From positions 8,988 to 72,987 of the forward strand of contig JAFVXK010000014.1 of NCBI GenBank assembly GCA_017501175.1: a DNA stretch of 64,000 bases. Reading direction: 5' to 3'. Source of the stretch: Clostridia bacterium. Its GTDB lineage: Bacteria; Bacillota_A; Clostridia; Oscillospirales; CAG-272. The notes under the pieces were generated by a model. It saw only the letters and a program-made list of their open reading frames with translations, did not search any database and had not been told where the DNA came from. Made by a program: the position numbers and the translations under genes. Shown here piece after piece: positions 1-8,295 of the stretch. The number at the start of each line of letters is the position of its first letter. Within the stretch, counting starts at the first letter, position 1.

Positions 1-1416
1 ACAGCTGCTCTCTCCACTATATATTTCGTGCTCACCAACGCACAAAATGACGGCATCTGCCGCTTTAGCGACCTCAACAGCCTTGGCAAATCCGCTCTTG
101 TCAGTGTCTGTAACCATATTGCCACATCCATCGGCCGTTGTGATATTGGCGTTGGGGAGAAGTGCGCGAACGCCCTCGTAAATGCTGACCGACTCCTCGG
201 CAAGTCCGAGACATGGCCACATACCTACGATCTGCTTCGACTCGGCAAACGGGCCGATGATAGCGATATTCTTCGTGTCAGCGGAGAAGGGGAGAATACC
301 GTCGTTCTTAAGGAGCACAGCAGACTCCTCTACGGCTCTGCGGGCAATATCTCTGTGCTCGGGTGAGAGGCTCATCGCCTCAATTTTCTCCTCGCTTGCG
401 CCGTGGTAGGGGTCTTCGAAGAGCCCAAGCTCGTCCTTCAGGCGCAAAACGCGAAGAACTGCCTCGTCAAGCTCTGCCTCGGAGATAGTACCCTCCCTGA
501 CGAGCTCTGCGAGGTGTGTATAGTAGGCAGGCGTGCACATCTCAATGTGACAGCCGTTTTTAAATGCGAGAAGGGCCGCTTCCTTCAAATCCTTTGCAAC
601 GCCGTGGACGCAAAGCTCGCTGATAGCGCCCCAGTCGCTGATGACGGTTTCCTTGTAATTCCACTCACCGCGCAGAATCTTTTGCATAAGGAACGAGTTT
701 GCGGTAGAGGGGATTCCGTTAACGCTGTTGAATGATGGCATAAGCATCTTTACTCCCGCGTCGATGCAGGCCTTGTATGAGGGAAGATAGAACTGACGGA
801 GAGCTCTCTCGGATATGTCTGCCATATTATAATCTCTGCCGCCCTCGGGTGCGCCGTAGCCTGCAAAGTGCTTTACGCAGGCGGCAAGACGGTCGGGAGA
901 GGAAATGTCCTCGCCCTGATATGCCTCGACCTGTGCCGCGCCCATAACCGATGCGAGATAGGTGTCCTCGCCGCAGCCCTCCATCACGCGTCCCCAGCGT
1001 GCGTCGCGCGATACGTCAATCATAGGCGCAAAGGTAAGATGTACGCCGTCAGCCGACGCCTCCCTTGCCGCCATTTCACAGCACTCCTTCATAACCTCGG
1101 GGTCAAAAGAGCCCGTGAGGGCAAGTATGATAGGGTACATCGTGCGATGGCCGTGTATTACATCACGCATAAAGAGAAGCGGAATTTTGTTTCTGTCGTT
1201 TTTGAGGTGGTCATCCTGGATTTCGCGCAGAAGCTTCACACCCTTTCCTCCGATACAGCTTCCAACAGTCGAAAGCTGCTCGCTTGTGAGTCCCCACTTC
1301 TGTGCAGGACCGGTTAGTTCGGTGTCGGTGCTGAAAAATCCGGAGGGAAGCTGCATCAGCTGTCCTACCTTTTCATCCAGTGTCATTTGCTTTAATAGCT
1401 TTTCTAAATCCTTCAA
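1..1416 (-). CDS. GH3 beta-glucosidase, 3' part beyond left edge
   Basis: The reverse strand reads without a stop from a TTG codon at 1416 to the window edge (472 residues seen). The N-terminus starts LKDLEKLLKQMTLDEKVGQL, the usual opening of GH3 enzymes. Further on are KHFAGYGAPEGGRDYN and the nucleophile motif VISDWGAISE, then the start of the second alpha/beta sandwich domain (SAVLLKNDGILP, IAIIGPFA). The family removes terminal beta-linked glucose or xylose from oligosaccharides. TTG at 1416 is chosen because AAGGA lies 8 nt upstream; an in-frame ATG at 1386 is the alternative. No signal peptide is visible, so a cytoplasmic enzyme is inferred. The C-terminal fibronectin-like domain cannot be seen. 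Confidence 0.93.
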   Translation of the reverse strand, partial: MKDLEKLLKQMTLDEKVGQLMQLPSGFFSTDTELTGPAQKWGLTSEQLSTVGSCIGGKGVKLLREIQDDHLKNDRNKIPLLFMRDVIHGHRTMYPIILALTGSFDPEVMKECCEMAAREASADGVHLTFAPMIDVSRDARWGRVMEGCGEDTYLASVMGAAQVEAYQGEDISSPDRLAACVKHFAGYGAPEGGRDYNMADISERALRQFYLPSYKACIDAGVKMLMPSFNSVNGIPSTANSFLMQKILRGEWNYKETVISDWGAISELCVHGVAKDLKEAALLAFKNGCHIEMCTPAYYTHLAELVREGTISEAELDEAVLRVLRLKDELGLFEDPYHGASEEKIEAMSLSPEHRDIARRAVEESAVLLKNDGILPFSADTKNIAIIGPFAESKQIVGMWPCLGLAEESVSIYEGVRALLPNANITTADGCGNMVTDTDKSGFAKAVEVAKAADAVILCVGEHEIYSGESSC

Positions 1417-1602
1417 AATATCTGTCCTTTCTGTAAGGGGGGAATCTGATTTATTTTTATATATTTAGTCAAAAAATACAAGTGACGTCTGTACGTTTTA
1501 GTCGCATTTCGCGTTAAATTCCTGTAATTTCCGCTTAGCTTCAGATCTTTTGTTTTACAAAAAAATGAATAAAATCCTTAAAAAGCCGAGATGCTGGAGG
1601 AG

Positions 1603-1631
1603 TTGTCAAATCTTTCTAGAATTAACATAAT
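1603..1631 (+). promoter_or_regulatory. Possible promoter for the MecA-like gene
   Basis: TTGTCA and CATAAT are separated by 17 bp in the 275-bp gap between the divergent GH3 and MecA-like genes. A TATAAT at 1662-1667 is an alternative -10 but has no good -35. The rest of this gap is A/T-rich and shows nothing else I can support. Confidence 0.4.
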
Positions 1632-1691
1632 TTACCGATAGCAAAAAAACGGAATAGGGTATATAATGTTATTAAAAAAACGGAGATTGAC

Positions 1692-2207
1692 TTGGAATTT
1701 TTAGTAGTAAGTAAAAATAAGCTCAAAATAATTCTTGATAAGGCGGAGGTTGAAAAATATCGCCTTTCAGATTTTTCCTCGGGCGCGTCTAGCGAGCTTA
1801 GACGGCGGCTTGGCGAGATTTTAGACGAGGCAAAGGAACGCGTGGGCTTTGATTGCGGCAAGGACAGACTTTTGGTTAGCTACTATCCGACAAGGCTTGC
1901 AGGCGCGGAGCTTTTTGTGACGGTCCTCGGCAGAGGAGAGGACTCTGGAGAGCCTGTTTATTACATATTCAAAAGCCTTGATGAGCTCTCTTTAGCCTGC
2001 CGCGCAATAACGGGTCGCACAGCCGAGAGCCGCGCCTATCTTCTTGCGGGGGAGCAATATTGCCTTGAGGTGTCCTACACGCGCGGAGCGCTTGACGTCC
2101 TCGCGGAGTTTTCAGAGCCGCTAGAAAAGCGGCAGGCGGCATACATACTCGAACACTCGCGTCTGCTTCTCGACAGCGACGCCGCGTCGGTTTTTGCAAG
2201 GCTTTGA
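1692..2207 (+). CDS. MecA-like adaptor protein
   Basis: A 171-aa protein with the layout of the MecA family, adaptors that recruit substrates to the ClpC unfoldase. The N-terminus (FLVVSKNKLKIILDKAEVEK) matches the family's N-terminal recognition region. A C-terminal half with YYIFKSLDELSLACRAI and YILEHSRLLLDSDA resembles the ClpC-binding domain. It is shorter than Bacillus MecA (about 218 aa), as in many clostridial versions. The start is TTG at 1692 with CGGAG 6 nt upstream. A perfect 13-bp inverted repeat follows the stop. ClpC is not in the window, so the partner is inferred from the family. Confidence 0.72.
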   Translation: MEFLVVSKNKLKIILDKAEVEKYRLSDFSSGASSELRRRLGEILDEAKERVGFDCGKDRLLVSYYPTRLAGAELFVTVLGRGEDSGEPVYYIFKSLDELSLACRAITGRTAESRAYLLAGEQYCLEVSYTRGALDVLAEFSEPLEKRQAAYILEHSRLLLDSDAASVFARL

Positions 2208-2231
2208 GCCTAACTATTTGGTATAAAAGAA

Positions 2232-2266
2232 TAGGGTAGCTCAATTTACAAGCTTGAGCTACCCTA
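2232..2266. terminator. Inverted repeat between convergent genes
   Basis: Perfect 13-bp arms (2232-2244 and 2254-2266) around a 9-nt loop, between the convergent MecA-like and GH88 genes. The flanking T-runs are short, so it is probably a weak bidirectional terminator. Confidence 0.55.
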
Positions 2267-2390
2267 TAATGCATAAAGTAAAAGGGGAATTTAGAGCCTT
2301 TTGCTTGTGGTCATTTCAGGTCATGCCAAAATGGGTCAGCATTACGGTAATCTCGTCTGTAAGAGGTTTTATCGGCAGCTCTCGCACTCT

Positions 2391-3527
2391 TTACCAAGCA
2401 AGAAAATCAGAGCCCTTCAGCTTGAGGATTGCCTCGGTAAAGAAATAATCGCCGTAAATTATGTGCATGTGCTCGCAATCACCGTATCTTTCGCTGCCGA
2501 AGAGAAGTATTCCGTCCTCTTCCTCGCCGTAGTTGCACCACGCCTTATCCATCGCCCTGAGAATATTTATTGCGGCGGTGAGGTAGAGGCGCTTTTCGTG
2601 CTCCGGAACTGCCTTGGCTATCTCGATAAGTCCGCACGCTGCAATAGCGCCTGCGGTAGAATCGTACTTAACCGGCTCGGCGGGAGCGCGGAAGTCGATG
2701 AGAGGAAGCCAATCGGTTGCCGCCAGACTGGAGATGAAATAGTGCGCAACTCTTTTTGCGGTATCAAGATACTTTTCTTCCTTTGTATGAATATAAGAAA
2801 GAGCGAAGCCGTAAAGTGCCCACGATGCACCTCTTGACCAGCAAGAGCCGACGCCGTATCCCTGTCCGCCTATGGTTTCGATTACGCCAACGGAGTCAAA
2901 CTCGTGCGAAACGATGTGGTTGACAGAGCCGTCGGAGCGGACGTGGTCGCGCATAGCCATATCTGCGTGGCGTCTTGCAATTTTTTCAAATCTACTGTTG
3001 TCAAGCTCGCGTGAAATCCAATAAAGCTGAGGCAGATTCATCATCGTGTCGATGATAGTCCAGCCCTTTACCTTGGGGGCGTTCCAGGCGGTGATGAAAT
3101 CTCCGTCAATGTTGTAACGGCTTGCTAGGGTCATAGCGCTGAGAATATCGCGGTTACGCGACTGCATATCGCCGGTAAGTCTGTAAGATGCGCCCGACAT
3201 AATATGCCATATAAATCCAACGTCGTGGTCGAGCTTCGTTACGTTAGCGAGAGCTCTGTCCATCATTTTTTCAGAATTCTGTGCGGTGAGCTTATAGCAT
3301 TCCTTTTTTGTTTCGGCGTACATAAGCCACATAAGACCGCCCCAAAAGCCGTTTGTCCAGCGCGTAATATCCTTATCCGAGGTTCTCGTGTCGTGAACTC
3401 CGTCAACCGTGGTGTAGGGAATTTTATCGTAGCTCTTGACTGCGAGGCGCGAAAGCTTATTTTCAAGCTTTTGCCAGGTTTCGTCTATCCACTGTTTGTT
3501 CTGCTCAATAATCTTTTCGTAGCTCAT
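2391..3527 (-). CDS. GH88 unsaturated glucuronyl/galacturonyl hydrolase
   Basis: A 378-aa GH88 enzyme. The family hydrates the 4,5-double bond left by polysaccharide lyases and releases 4-deoxy-5-keto-uronate from oligosaccharide ends. Visible motifs are TNGFWGG near residue 60, HDVGF with Asp102, and WTIIDTMMNLP with Asp160; these correspond to the two catalytic Asp residues known in the family. It also has SCWSRGASWALYG and an alpha6-barrel pattern. There is no signal peptide, so it is probably cytoplasmic. It is the last gene of the operon after KduD (11-nt gap, GGAGG ribosome site), which supplies the next steps for its product. GH105 is the nearest alternative, but the IID-MMN motif favours GH88. 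Confidence 0.9.
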   Translation of the reverse strand: MSYEKIIEQNKQWIDETWQKLENKLSRLAVKSYDKIPYTTVDGVHDTRTSDKDITRWTNGFWGGLMWLMYAETKKECYKLTAQNSEKMMDRALANVTKLDHDVGFIWHIMSGASYRLTGDMQSRNRDILSAMTLASRYNIDGDFITAWNAPKVKGWTIIDTMMNLPQLYWISRELDNSRFEKIARRHADMAMRDHVRSDGSVNHIVSHEFDSVGVIETIGGQGYGVGSCWSRGASWALYGFALSYIHTKEEKYLDTAKRVAHYFISSLAATDWLPLIDFRAPAEPVKYDSTAGAIAACGLIEIAKAVPEHEKRLYLTAAINILRAMDKAWCNYGEEEDGILLFGSERYGDCEHMHIIYGDYFFTEAILKLKGSDFLAW

Positions 3528-3538
3528 AGAAACCTCCG

Positions 3539-4336
3539 TTATTTAGGCTGCTTTCCAATGTAGGCAAGTATTCCGCCGTCAACGTAAAGAATATGTCCGT
3601 TTACGAAATTCGATGCGTCGGATGCAAGGAATACGGCAGGTCCTGCGAGGTCCTCGGGGTCGCCCCAGCGTGCCGCGGGAGTCTTTGAAATGATAAAGGA
3701 ATCGAAGGGGTGACGAGAGCCGTCGGGCTGCGTTTCGCGCAGAGGCGCGGTTTGGGGAGTTGCAATGTATCCCGGGCCGATACCGTTACACTGAATATTG
3801 CACTCTCCGTATTCCGAGGCAATATTCTTCGTAAGCATCTTAAGTCCGCCCTTTGCCGCCGCGTATGCCGAAACGGTTTCGCGGCCAAGCTCGCTCATCA
3901 TTGAACAGATGTTTATTATCTTGCCGTGTCCCTTCTTTATCATGGAGGGAATGACCGCCTTTGACATAATGAAGGGGGCGTTGAGGTCAACGTCTATAAC
4001 CTTGCGGAAGTCCTCTGCGCTCATCTCGCACATAGGAATTCTTTTGATGATACCTGCGTTGTTTACAAGAATATCAACGATACCGACCTCGGACTCTACC
4101 TTGGAGATGAACTCGGTAACCGCGCACTCGTCGGTAACGTCGCAGACGTAGCCGTGAGCCTCAATTCCCTCGGCGCGATAGGACTCAAGTCCGCGGGAAA
4201 CGAGCTCGTCGTTTATGTCGTTGAAAACGATAGTTGCGCCAGCCTCGGAGAGAGCCTTAGCGATAGCAAAGCCGATGCCGTAAGAGCCGCCTGTAACGAG
4301 GGCGACCTTTCCTGTGAGATCAAACATATTTTTCAT
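3539..4336 (-). CDS. kduD: SDR: KduD / gluconate 5-dehydrogenase type
   Basis: A 265-aa short-chain dehydrogenase. It has the NAD(P) motif TGGSYGIG near residue 16, NNAG, the catalytic Ser-Tyr-Lys arrangement (SMMSELG...YAAAKGG) and a C-terminal YVDGG. It resembles enzymes named gluconate 5-dehydrogenase or 2-deoxy-D-gluconate 3-dehydrogenase. Between kduI and a GH88 gene the likely reaction is NAD(P)H-dependent reduction of 3-deoxy-D-glycero-2,5-hexodiulosonate to 2-keto-3-deoxygluconate. That substrate is inferred from context, since SDR sequence alone does not prove it. The gap to kduI is 15 nt. Confidence 0.87.
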   Translation of the reverse strand: MKNMFDLTGKVALVTGGSYGIGFAIAKALSEAGATIVFNDINDELVSRGLESYRAEGIEAHGYVCDVTDECAVTEFISKVESEVGIVDILVNNAGIIKRIPMCEMSAEDFRKVIDVDLNAPFIMSKAVIPSMIKKGHGKIINICSMMSELGRETVSAYAAAKGGLKMLTKNIASEYGECNIQCNGIGPGYIATPQTAPLRETQPDGSRHPFDSFIISKTPAARWGDPEDLAGPAVFLASDASNFVNGHILYVDGGILAYIGKQPK

Positions 4337-4351
4337 ATTTTCACCGCCTTA

Positions 4352-6028
4352 TTAAAGAAGATCCTTGGTTTCGATGTGGTCCATATCGGTAAACTCTTGG
4401 TTTTCACCGCACATAGCCCAGATGAACGAATAAGCGCGAGTGCCAACTCCCGAGTGTATCGACCAAGAGGGAGAGATAACGGCCTCCTCGTTGTGCATAA
4501 TGATATGGCGCGTCTGTGTAGGCTCACCCATCATGTGGAATACGACGTCATTCTCTCCCATATCGAGATAGAGATATACCTCCATACGTCTGTCGTGAGT
4601 GTGGCAGGGCATCGTGTTCCAGTTAGAGCCCTCCGCAAGCTCGGTAAGTCCCATAGCGAGCTGACAGCTCTTGATTACCTCGGGGTGAATGTACTGGTTG
4701 ATAACTCTCTTATTGCATTCTGCCGCAGAGCCGCAGGGAACCTTCTTTGCCTTGGTGATGTCTATCTTTACGGTAGGATAAGAGGTGTGAGCAGGGCAGG
4801 AGCTTACGTAGAACTTTGCGGGTGTGTTCTCGTCCTCGCTCTTAAAGGTGATTTCCTTGTTACCCATTCCGATGTAGATGCCGTCCCTCGGGTTCATTTC
4901 GTATTCAACGCCGTCAACGGTGATAGTTCCTTTACCGCCGATGTTAATACAGCCCATCTCTCTTCTCTCGAGGAAATAATCAGCCGCGAGCTCCTTGCCC
5001 GCCTTGAGCTTCAGCGTCTGGCGAACAGGCATAAGTCCTGCCGTGATTATTCTGTCGATATGGCTATATACCATTCTTACGTTGTCCTTTGTGAAAAGAC
5101 TTGCAATGTGGAATTCCTCACGAAGCCTTTCTGTTGTGTAGTGCTTAACGTCCTTTGCGTTTGATGCCTGGCGTACTTCCATTTTACTTAAATCCTCCTT
5201 AATAATATTTCCAAAAACCTCAATTTGCGACAGAGCCGCAAACGAGAGTATTTCACTTACTTGTCTGAAATTGAAAAGACGTATGTATTTCGTCGTTTTT
5301 TTGTCGAAGCTGATTTCGATGCCCCTCGAGTTTTCTTCGTTGAGGTCGCTGTTATCAAGCGTGAATTCGCCGTGTATAACTTCACCGTCCGAGAATTCAA
5401 TGTCGATATACTTCCAGTATGAGTCGTGCGGTATATCGGTTATCTTATCGTGGGCAAAATCGGCACGGAGATAGAAGAGAAGTCGGTCAACCTCAACCTC
5501 GCGTCCGAAATCGAGCGTGAATTCAATATCGTCGCGCGCGCCACCCGCCCAGGAGTGATACGGATAGCATCCGTGGCCCTGGTTGTTTATCACGCCGTCG
5601 ATAGCGTTTCGCTCATAGAAGCAAGGGTCGTCACGGGTAACGAAGTTCGCCGTCGCGTGAGGGAAGTGCCTAACCTTGCCGTGTTTGTCGTGCGAGTTGA
5701 GCGCTATGTTGCGGTATCCGTATATCTCGCTCTCCTCGGGCTCGCGCACGCATATCAAGTGCTCCTCCCCCGCAAAAGCCTCGGGAGCGTATCCGCTGAC
5801 GAGCTGCCTTTGATTTGGTAAGAGAAATTCAAAGCTGCGGCTCGGAACCCACAAAATACTTTCGGCAAGCGTCGGGTCGAGCCTTACCGCGAGGAAATCC
5901 GTTCCGTCGAGCAGAACCTTGATTTTGTCACCCTCGGAAAGAGTACCGAGGAACTTGGCTTTTACGTCAGAACCCTTCCAATCGGCTCTTGTTTCTCCGT
6001 CCTTACCTATAATTTTCAGTGTAAGCAT
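4352..6028 (-). CDS. kduI: KduI isomerase fused in frame to an N-terminal carbohydrate-binding-like domain
   Basis: One 558-codon frame. Residues 283-558 are a complete 276-aa KduI (5-keto-4-deoxyuronate isomerase, cupin fold). Its metal-site region is MPCHTHDRRMEVYLY and its end is the characteristic SPSWSIHSGVGT...MCGENQ. It converts the GH88 product to the KduD substrate. Residues 1-282 look like a protein usually encoded alone: a short N-terminal part, then a discoidin/F5-8-like beta domain (RNIALN, NAIDG, HSWAGG, LDFGR, ALSQIEVFG). At the junction a strong AAGGAGG and ATG (5182) sit inside the frame, so free KduI is probably also made. The gene is first in the operon and divergent from an AraC regulator. 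Confidence 0.88.
   Translation of the reverse strand: MLTLKIIGKDGETRADWKGSDVKAKFLGTLSEGDKIKVLLDGTDFLAVRLDPTLAESILWVPSRSFEFLLPNQRQLVSGYAPEAFAGEEHLICVREPEESEIYGYRNIALNSHDKHGKVRHFPHATANFVTRDDPCFYERNAIDGVINNQGHGCYPYHSWAGGARDDIEFTLDFGREVEVDRLLFYLRADFAHDKITDIPHDSYWKYIDIEFSDGEVIHGEFTLDNSDLNEENSRGIEISFDKKTTKYIRLFNFRQVSEILSFAALSQIEVFGNIIKEDLSKMEVRQASNAKDVKHYTTERLREEFHIASLFTKDNVRMVYSHIDRIITAGLMPVRQTLKLKAGKELAADYFLERREMGCINIGGKGTITVDGVEYEMNPRDGIYIGMGNKEITFKSEDENTPAKFYVSSCPAHTSYPTVKIDITKAKKVPCGSAAECNKRVINQYIHPEVIKSCQLAMGLTELAEGSNWNTMPCHTHDRRMEVYLYLDMGENDVVFHMMGEPTQTRHIIMHNEEAVISPSWSIHSGVGTRAYSFIWAMCGENQEFTDMDHIETKDLL
5180..5200 (-). promoter_or_regulatory. Internal ribosome site and start for KduI
   Basis: Reading leftward, AAGGAGG (5200-5194) is followed after 11 nt by ATG (5182-5180), exactly where the KduI family sequence begins. 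The site is embedded in the coding frame of the upstream domain. Confidence 0.7.
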
Positions 6029-6055
6029 ATTACTTCCTCCTGATTTACTATTTTG

Positions 6056-6061
6056 ATTATA
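6056..6061 (-). promoter_or_regulatory. -10 element of the kdu/GH88 operon
   Basis: TATAAT on the reverse strand 28 nt before the fusion gene's start. No acceptable -35 is found at 17 bp. That position is occupied instead by TTGCAA repeats, which fits an activator-dependent promoter. Confidence 0.55.
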
Positions 6062-6070
6062 ACATATTAT

Positions 6071-6110
6071 TTTTGCAATTTTATTGCAATTTCAAATAAA
6101 ATTATTGCTT
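6071..6110. promoter_or_regulatory. Candidate AraC operator: TTGCAA/ATTGC repeats
   Basis: The intergenic spacer contains TTTTGCAATTT, TATTGCAATTTC and AAATTATTGC in close succession, overlapping the -35 regions of both divergent promoters. A similar arrangement lies before the second AraC gene at 60440-60466. Binding is inferred. Confidence 0.45.
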
Positions 6111-6133
6111 TTTTCGTCATAATGTGGTATTAT
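6105..6133 (+). promoter_or_regulatory. Promoter of AraC regulator 1
   Basis: TTGCTT (6105-6110), a 17-bp spacer and TATTAT (6128-6133), 27 nt before the start codon. Confidence 0.65.
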
Positions 6134-6160
6134 ATAAACGAAGAAAAAAGGAGGTGCGCC

Positions 6161-7006
6161 ATGAAATGCTTTTTTGACACCTGCAAGCAGGCAATAGAGT
6201 ACGCGACAAGCACAAAGGGCTTCGGTGTATTTTATTCGGAGACGAAGAACCAAAACCAAGAGGTACATATACACGAATGTTGCGAGGTGTTTTTATGCAT
6301 TGAGGGCGGAAACAGCTTTCTCATTGACGACAAGGTCTACGATATAAGCGACGGCGACTTATTTATAATAAATCAATTTGAGGCGCACAAGGTAGTTCCC
6401 GACAAGAATGACAGCTTCCTTCGCTATATTATGCACGTTCACCCCTCCTTTCTTTACTCAAACTCGTATGATGATGCAAATCTCTCGTCAGCCTTTTATT
6501 CCTCGGAAAAGATTGCAAAGGTATCTCTTTCCAACGAGGAAGTAAAGCGCCTGACCGAGCTTTTTGAGGAGCTCAAGGTAGAGCGTCCATACGGCGATAG
6601 TATGTATAAAAAGCTTCGCGCAACCGAAATGCTTCTCGAGATAAGCAGGCTTTTCTATACGCACAAGGAAAGTCGCTCGGAGGAATTCAGTCAGCGCACG
6701 GTTCAGCTTGCCATAGATTACATCAATAAAAATTACTCTTCAGACTTGACCCTTGAGATGCTTGCCAAGAGCGCCTTCGTTTCCGCGAGTCAGCTATCCC
6801 GTCTTTTCAATCGCTACTGCGGAACAACGGTTAGCAAATATATTATAAGCAAGCGTATTACCGAGGCAAAAAAGCTACTGTCCGGCGGAATGAGCGTTAC
6901 CGACACGGCGTTTATGTGTGGATTTAACGACTACGCCAATTTCATAAGAACCTTTAAAAAAGCCGTCGGAATTCCCCCCGGAAAATACAAATCAAGCATA
7001 ACCTAG
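6161..7006 (+). CDS. AraC-family regulator of the uronide operon
   Basis: A 281-aa protein with an N-terminal cupin-type sugar-sensing domain (residues about 20-120, with HIHECCEVFLCIEGG and GDLFIINQFEAHKV). A C-terminal double helix-turn-helix covers residues about 185-280 (LTLEMLAKSAFVSASQLSRL and the conserved GFNDYANFIRTFKK-GIPPGKY). ATG at 6161 is chosen because AAGGAGG lies 7 nt upstream; a longer frame would begin inside the promoter. It is divergent from the kduI-kduD-GH88 operon, so it most likely activates that operon in response to a uronate intermediate. The gene ends with TAG, used below as evidence that amber is a stop here. Confidence 0.9.
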   Translation: MKCFFDTCKQAIEYATSTKGFGVFYSETKNQNQEVHIHECCEVFLCIEGGNSFLIDDKVYDISDGDLFIINQFEAHKVVPDKNDSFLRYIMHVHPSFLYSNSYDDANLSSAFYSSEKIAKVSLSNEEVKRLTELFEELKVERPYGDSMYKKLRATEMLLEISRLFYTHKESRSEEFSQRTVQLAIDYINKNYSSDLTLEMLAKSAFVSASQLSRLFNRYCGTTVSKYIISKRITEAKKLLSGGMSVTDTAFMCGFNDYANFIRTFKKAVGIPPGKYKSSIT

Positions 7007-7040
7007 CATTTGACTTCCCCCCAACACGATAAAGCGCAAA

Positions 7041-7071
7041 AAAGCCTGCCTTGTTTGAAAAGGCAGGCTTT
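7041..7071. terminator. Bidirectional terminator
   Basis: AAAGCCTGCCTT and its complement flank a 7-nt loop between the convergent araC and rpiB genes, with A/T runs on both sides. Confidence 0.8.
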
Positions 7072-7103
7072 AAAAATAAATTAAGTGTATCGAGTGTTAA
7101 GGG

Positions 7104-7556
7104 TTACTTTTGGCTCTTTTCGATATCGGCAATCATACCGACGCGCACCGCGTGACGTCCGCCCTCAAATTCCGCGCCGAGAAAGGCGTCGAGAATATCC
7201 GTTGCAAGACAAGAGCCTGTAACTCTCGCGCCAATGCAGAGAACGTTTGCGTCGTTGTGGCATCTAGTCATTTTGGCAGAATAGGTATCGCCGCATACTG
7301 CCGCGCGAATGCCGTTATACTTGTTCGCGCACATAGACATTCCAATGCCCGTACCGCAGATAAGTATGCCGAATGCGCCGTCGCCTGCGCTCTGTACGTT
7401 TTTGCATACCGCCGAGGCAAATTCAGGGTAGTGGCAGGACGCCTCGGAATTAGTTCCACAGTCTGTAACCTCGTAGCCCTTGCCCTCAAGATAGGACTTG
7501 AATTCCGCCTTGAGAAGATAGCCTGCGCTGTCAGCGCCAATATAGATTTTTCTCAT
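7104..7556 (-). CDS. rpiB: Ribose-5-phosphate isomerase B
   Basis: A 150-aa RpiB/LacAB-type isomerase that interconverts ribose 5-phosphate and ribulose 5-phosphate in the pentose phosphate pathway. It begins MRKIYIGADSAGYLLK and carries ICGTGIGMSMCANKYNGIRAA, containing the family's catalytic Cys, and HNDANVLCIGARV. The start at 7556 has CGGAG just upstream; a longer frame to 7613 would overlap tsaB and lacks family similarity. It is last in a leftward series with tsaB and tsaE. Confidence 0.92.
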   Translation of the reverse strand: MRKIYIGADSAGYLLKAEFKSYLEGKGYEVTDCGTNSEASCHYPEFASAVCKNVQSAGDGAFGILICGTGIGMSMCANKYNGIRAAVCGDTYSAKMTRCHNDANVLCIGARVTGSCLATDILDAFLGAEFEGGRHAVRVGMIADIEKSQK

Positions 7557-7587
7557 TTTTATCTCCGTTCCGTCGCCTTTTGACAAC

Positions 7588-8295
7588 TTACATATTGTTT
7601 TTTTCTCTTTCAAGCCTTTCGCGCTCTGCTTGGGGAATTCGCAGATAGGTCGGTTGAAGCTCGCGCTCGGTTACGCACTCACCGCGCTCGTACATTCGAC
7701 TTGCTATTTTGGCGATAGATGCGGCGTTTGCCGTGCGAATAAGCTCGGGCGTTACCGAAAGCTTTACACCGAGAGGGGAGAGAAGTCTGTGCACCGTGTC
7801 GTATCCGTCGCCGGTGATAAAGACGTCGCCGGGGAAGGAGCGAAGCTCCTCGGCAAGCTCCTCTGCCGAGATTGCTCTGTCGGGAGTAAGGCGCGTGATG
7901 ATGCTTCCGTCCGATGAGAAGGTCGCGGTGTAGAACTGTCCGCGCCGCGCGTCCATACACGGCACTATAAGACCGCGAAGTCCCGCCGCGTTTTCGGCAA
8001 GAGCCTCAAGCGTCGATACCGCGGCGCAGGGGACGTCCTTTCCGAAGGCAAGTCCCTTTACCGTGGAAACACCGATACGTACGCCCGTAAACGAGCCCGG
8101 TCCAACGGTAACCGCGTAAAGACCGACGTCGGAGAAGGAGAGCTTCAGCGTTTCGAGCAGCCTTTCCGCCATAGGAAGAATAAGCTCGCTCTGCGTCAGT
8201 CCGTTATCTACGTTAAATACACCGAGCACGCGCTCGTTTTCGGTAACGGCTACCGATGCCGTCTTTGCGGTTGTATCAAGGGCTAAAATCTTCAT
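7588..8295 (-). CDS. tsaB: tRNA t6A biosynthesis protein TsaB
   Basis: A 235-aa ASKHA-fold protein. Characteristic motifs are ILALDTTAKTASVAV at the N-terminus, VTVGPGSFTGVRIGVSTVKG near residue 65 and the PCMDARRGQFYTATF region. TsaB is the scaffold partner of TsaD in making threonylcarbamoyl-adenosine at position 37 of ANN-decoding tRNAs. Its start overlaps the tsaE stop by 4 nt (ATGA), so the two are translationally coupled. tsaD is not in this window. Confidence 0.94.
   Translation of the reverse strand: MKILALDTTAKTASVAVTENERVLGVFNVDNGLTQSELILPMAERLLETLKLSFSDVGLYAVTVGPGSFTGVRIGVSTVKGLAFGKDVPCAAVSTLEALAENAAGLRGLIVPCMDARRGQFYTATFSSDGSIITRLTPDRAISAEELAEELRSFPGDVFITGDGYDTVHRLLSPLGVKLSVTPELIRTANAASIAKIASRMYERGECVTERELQPTYLRIPQAERERLEREKNNM

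Noticed and set aside
28..1468. Several forward-strand reading frames of 75-168 codons
   Set aside because: They are antisense shadows of the GH3 gene, whose reverse-strand frame has clear family motifs and runs off the window edge.
4154..5164. A 336-codon forward frame opposite kduI
   Set aside because: No ribosome site or family similarity; it mirrors the codon structure of the KduI region. The same reasoning removes the long frames opposite argS, rnfC, and the oxidoreductase (32420-33373, 41354-42244, 37779-38738).
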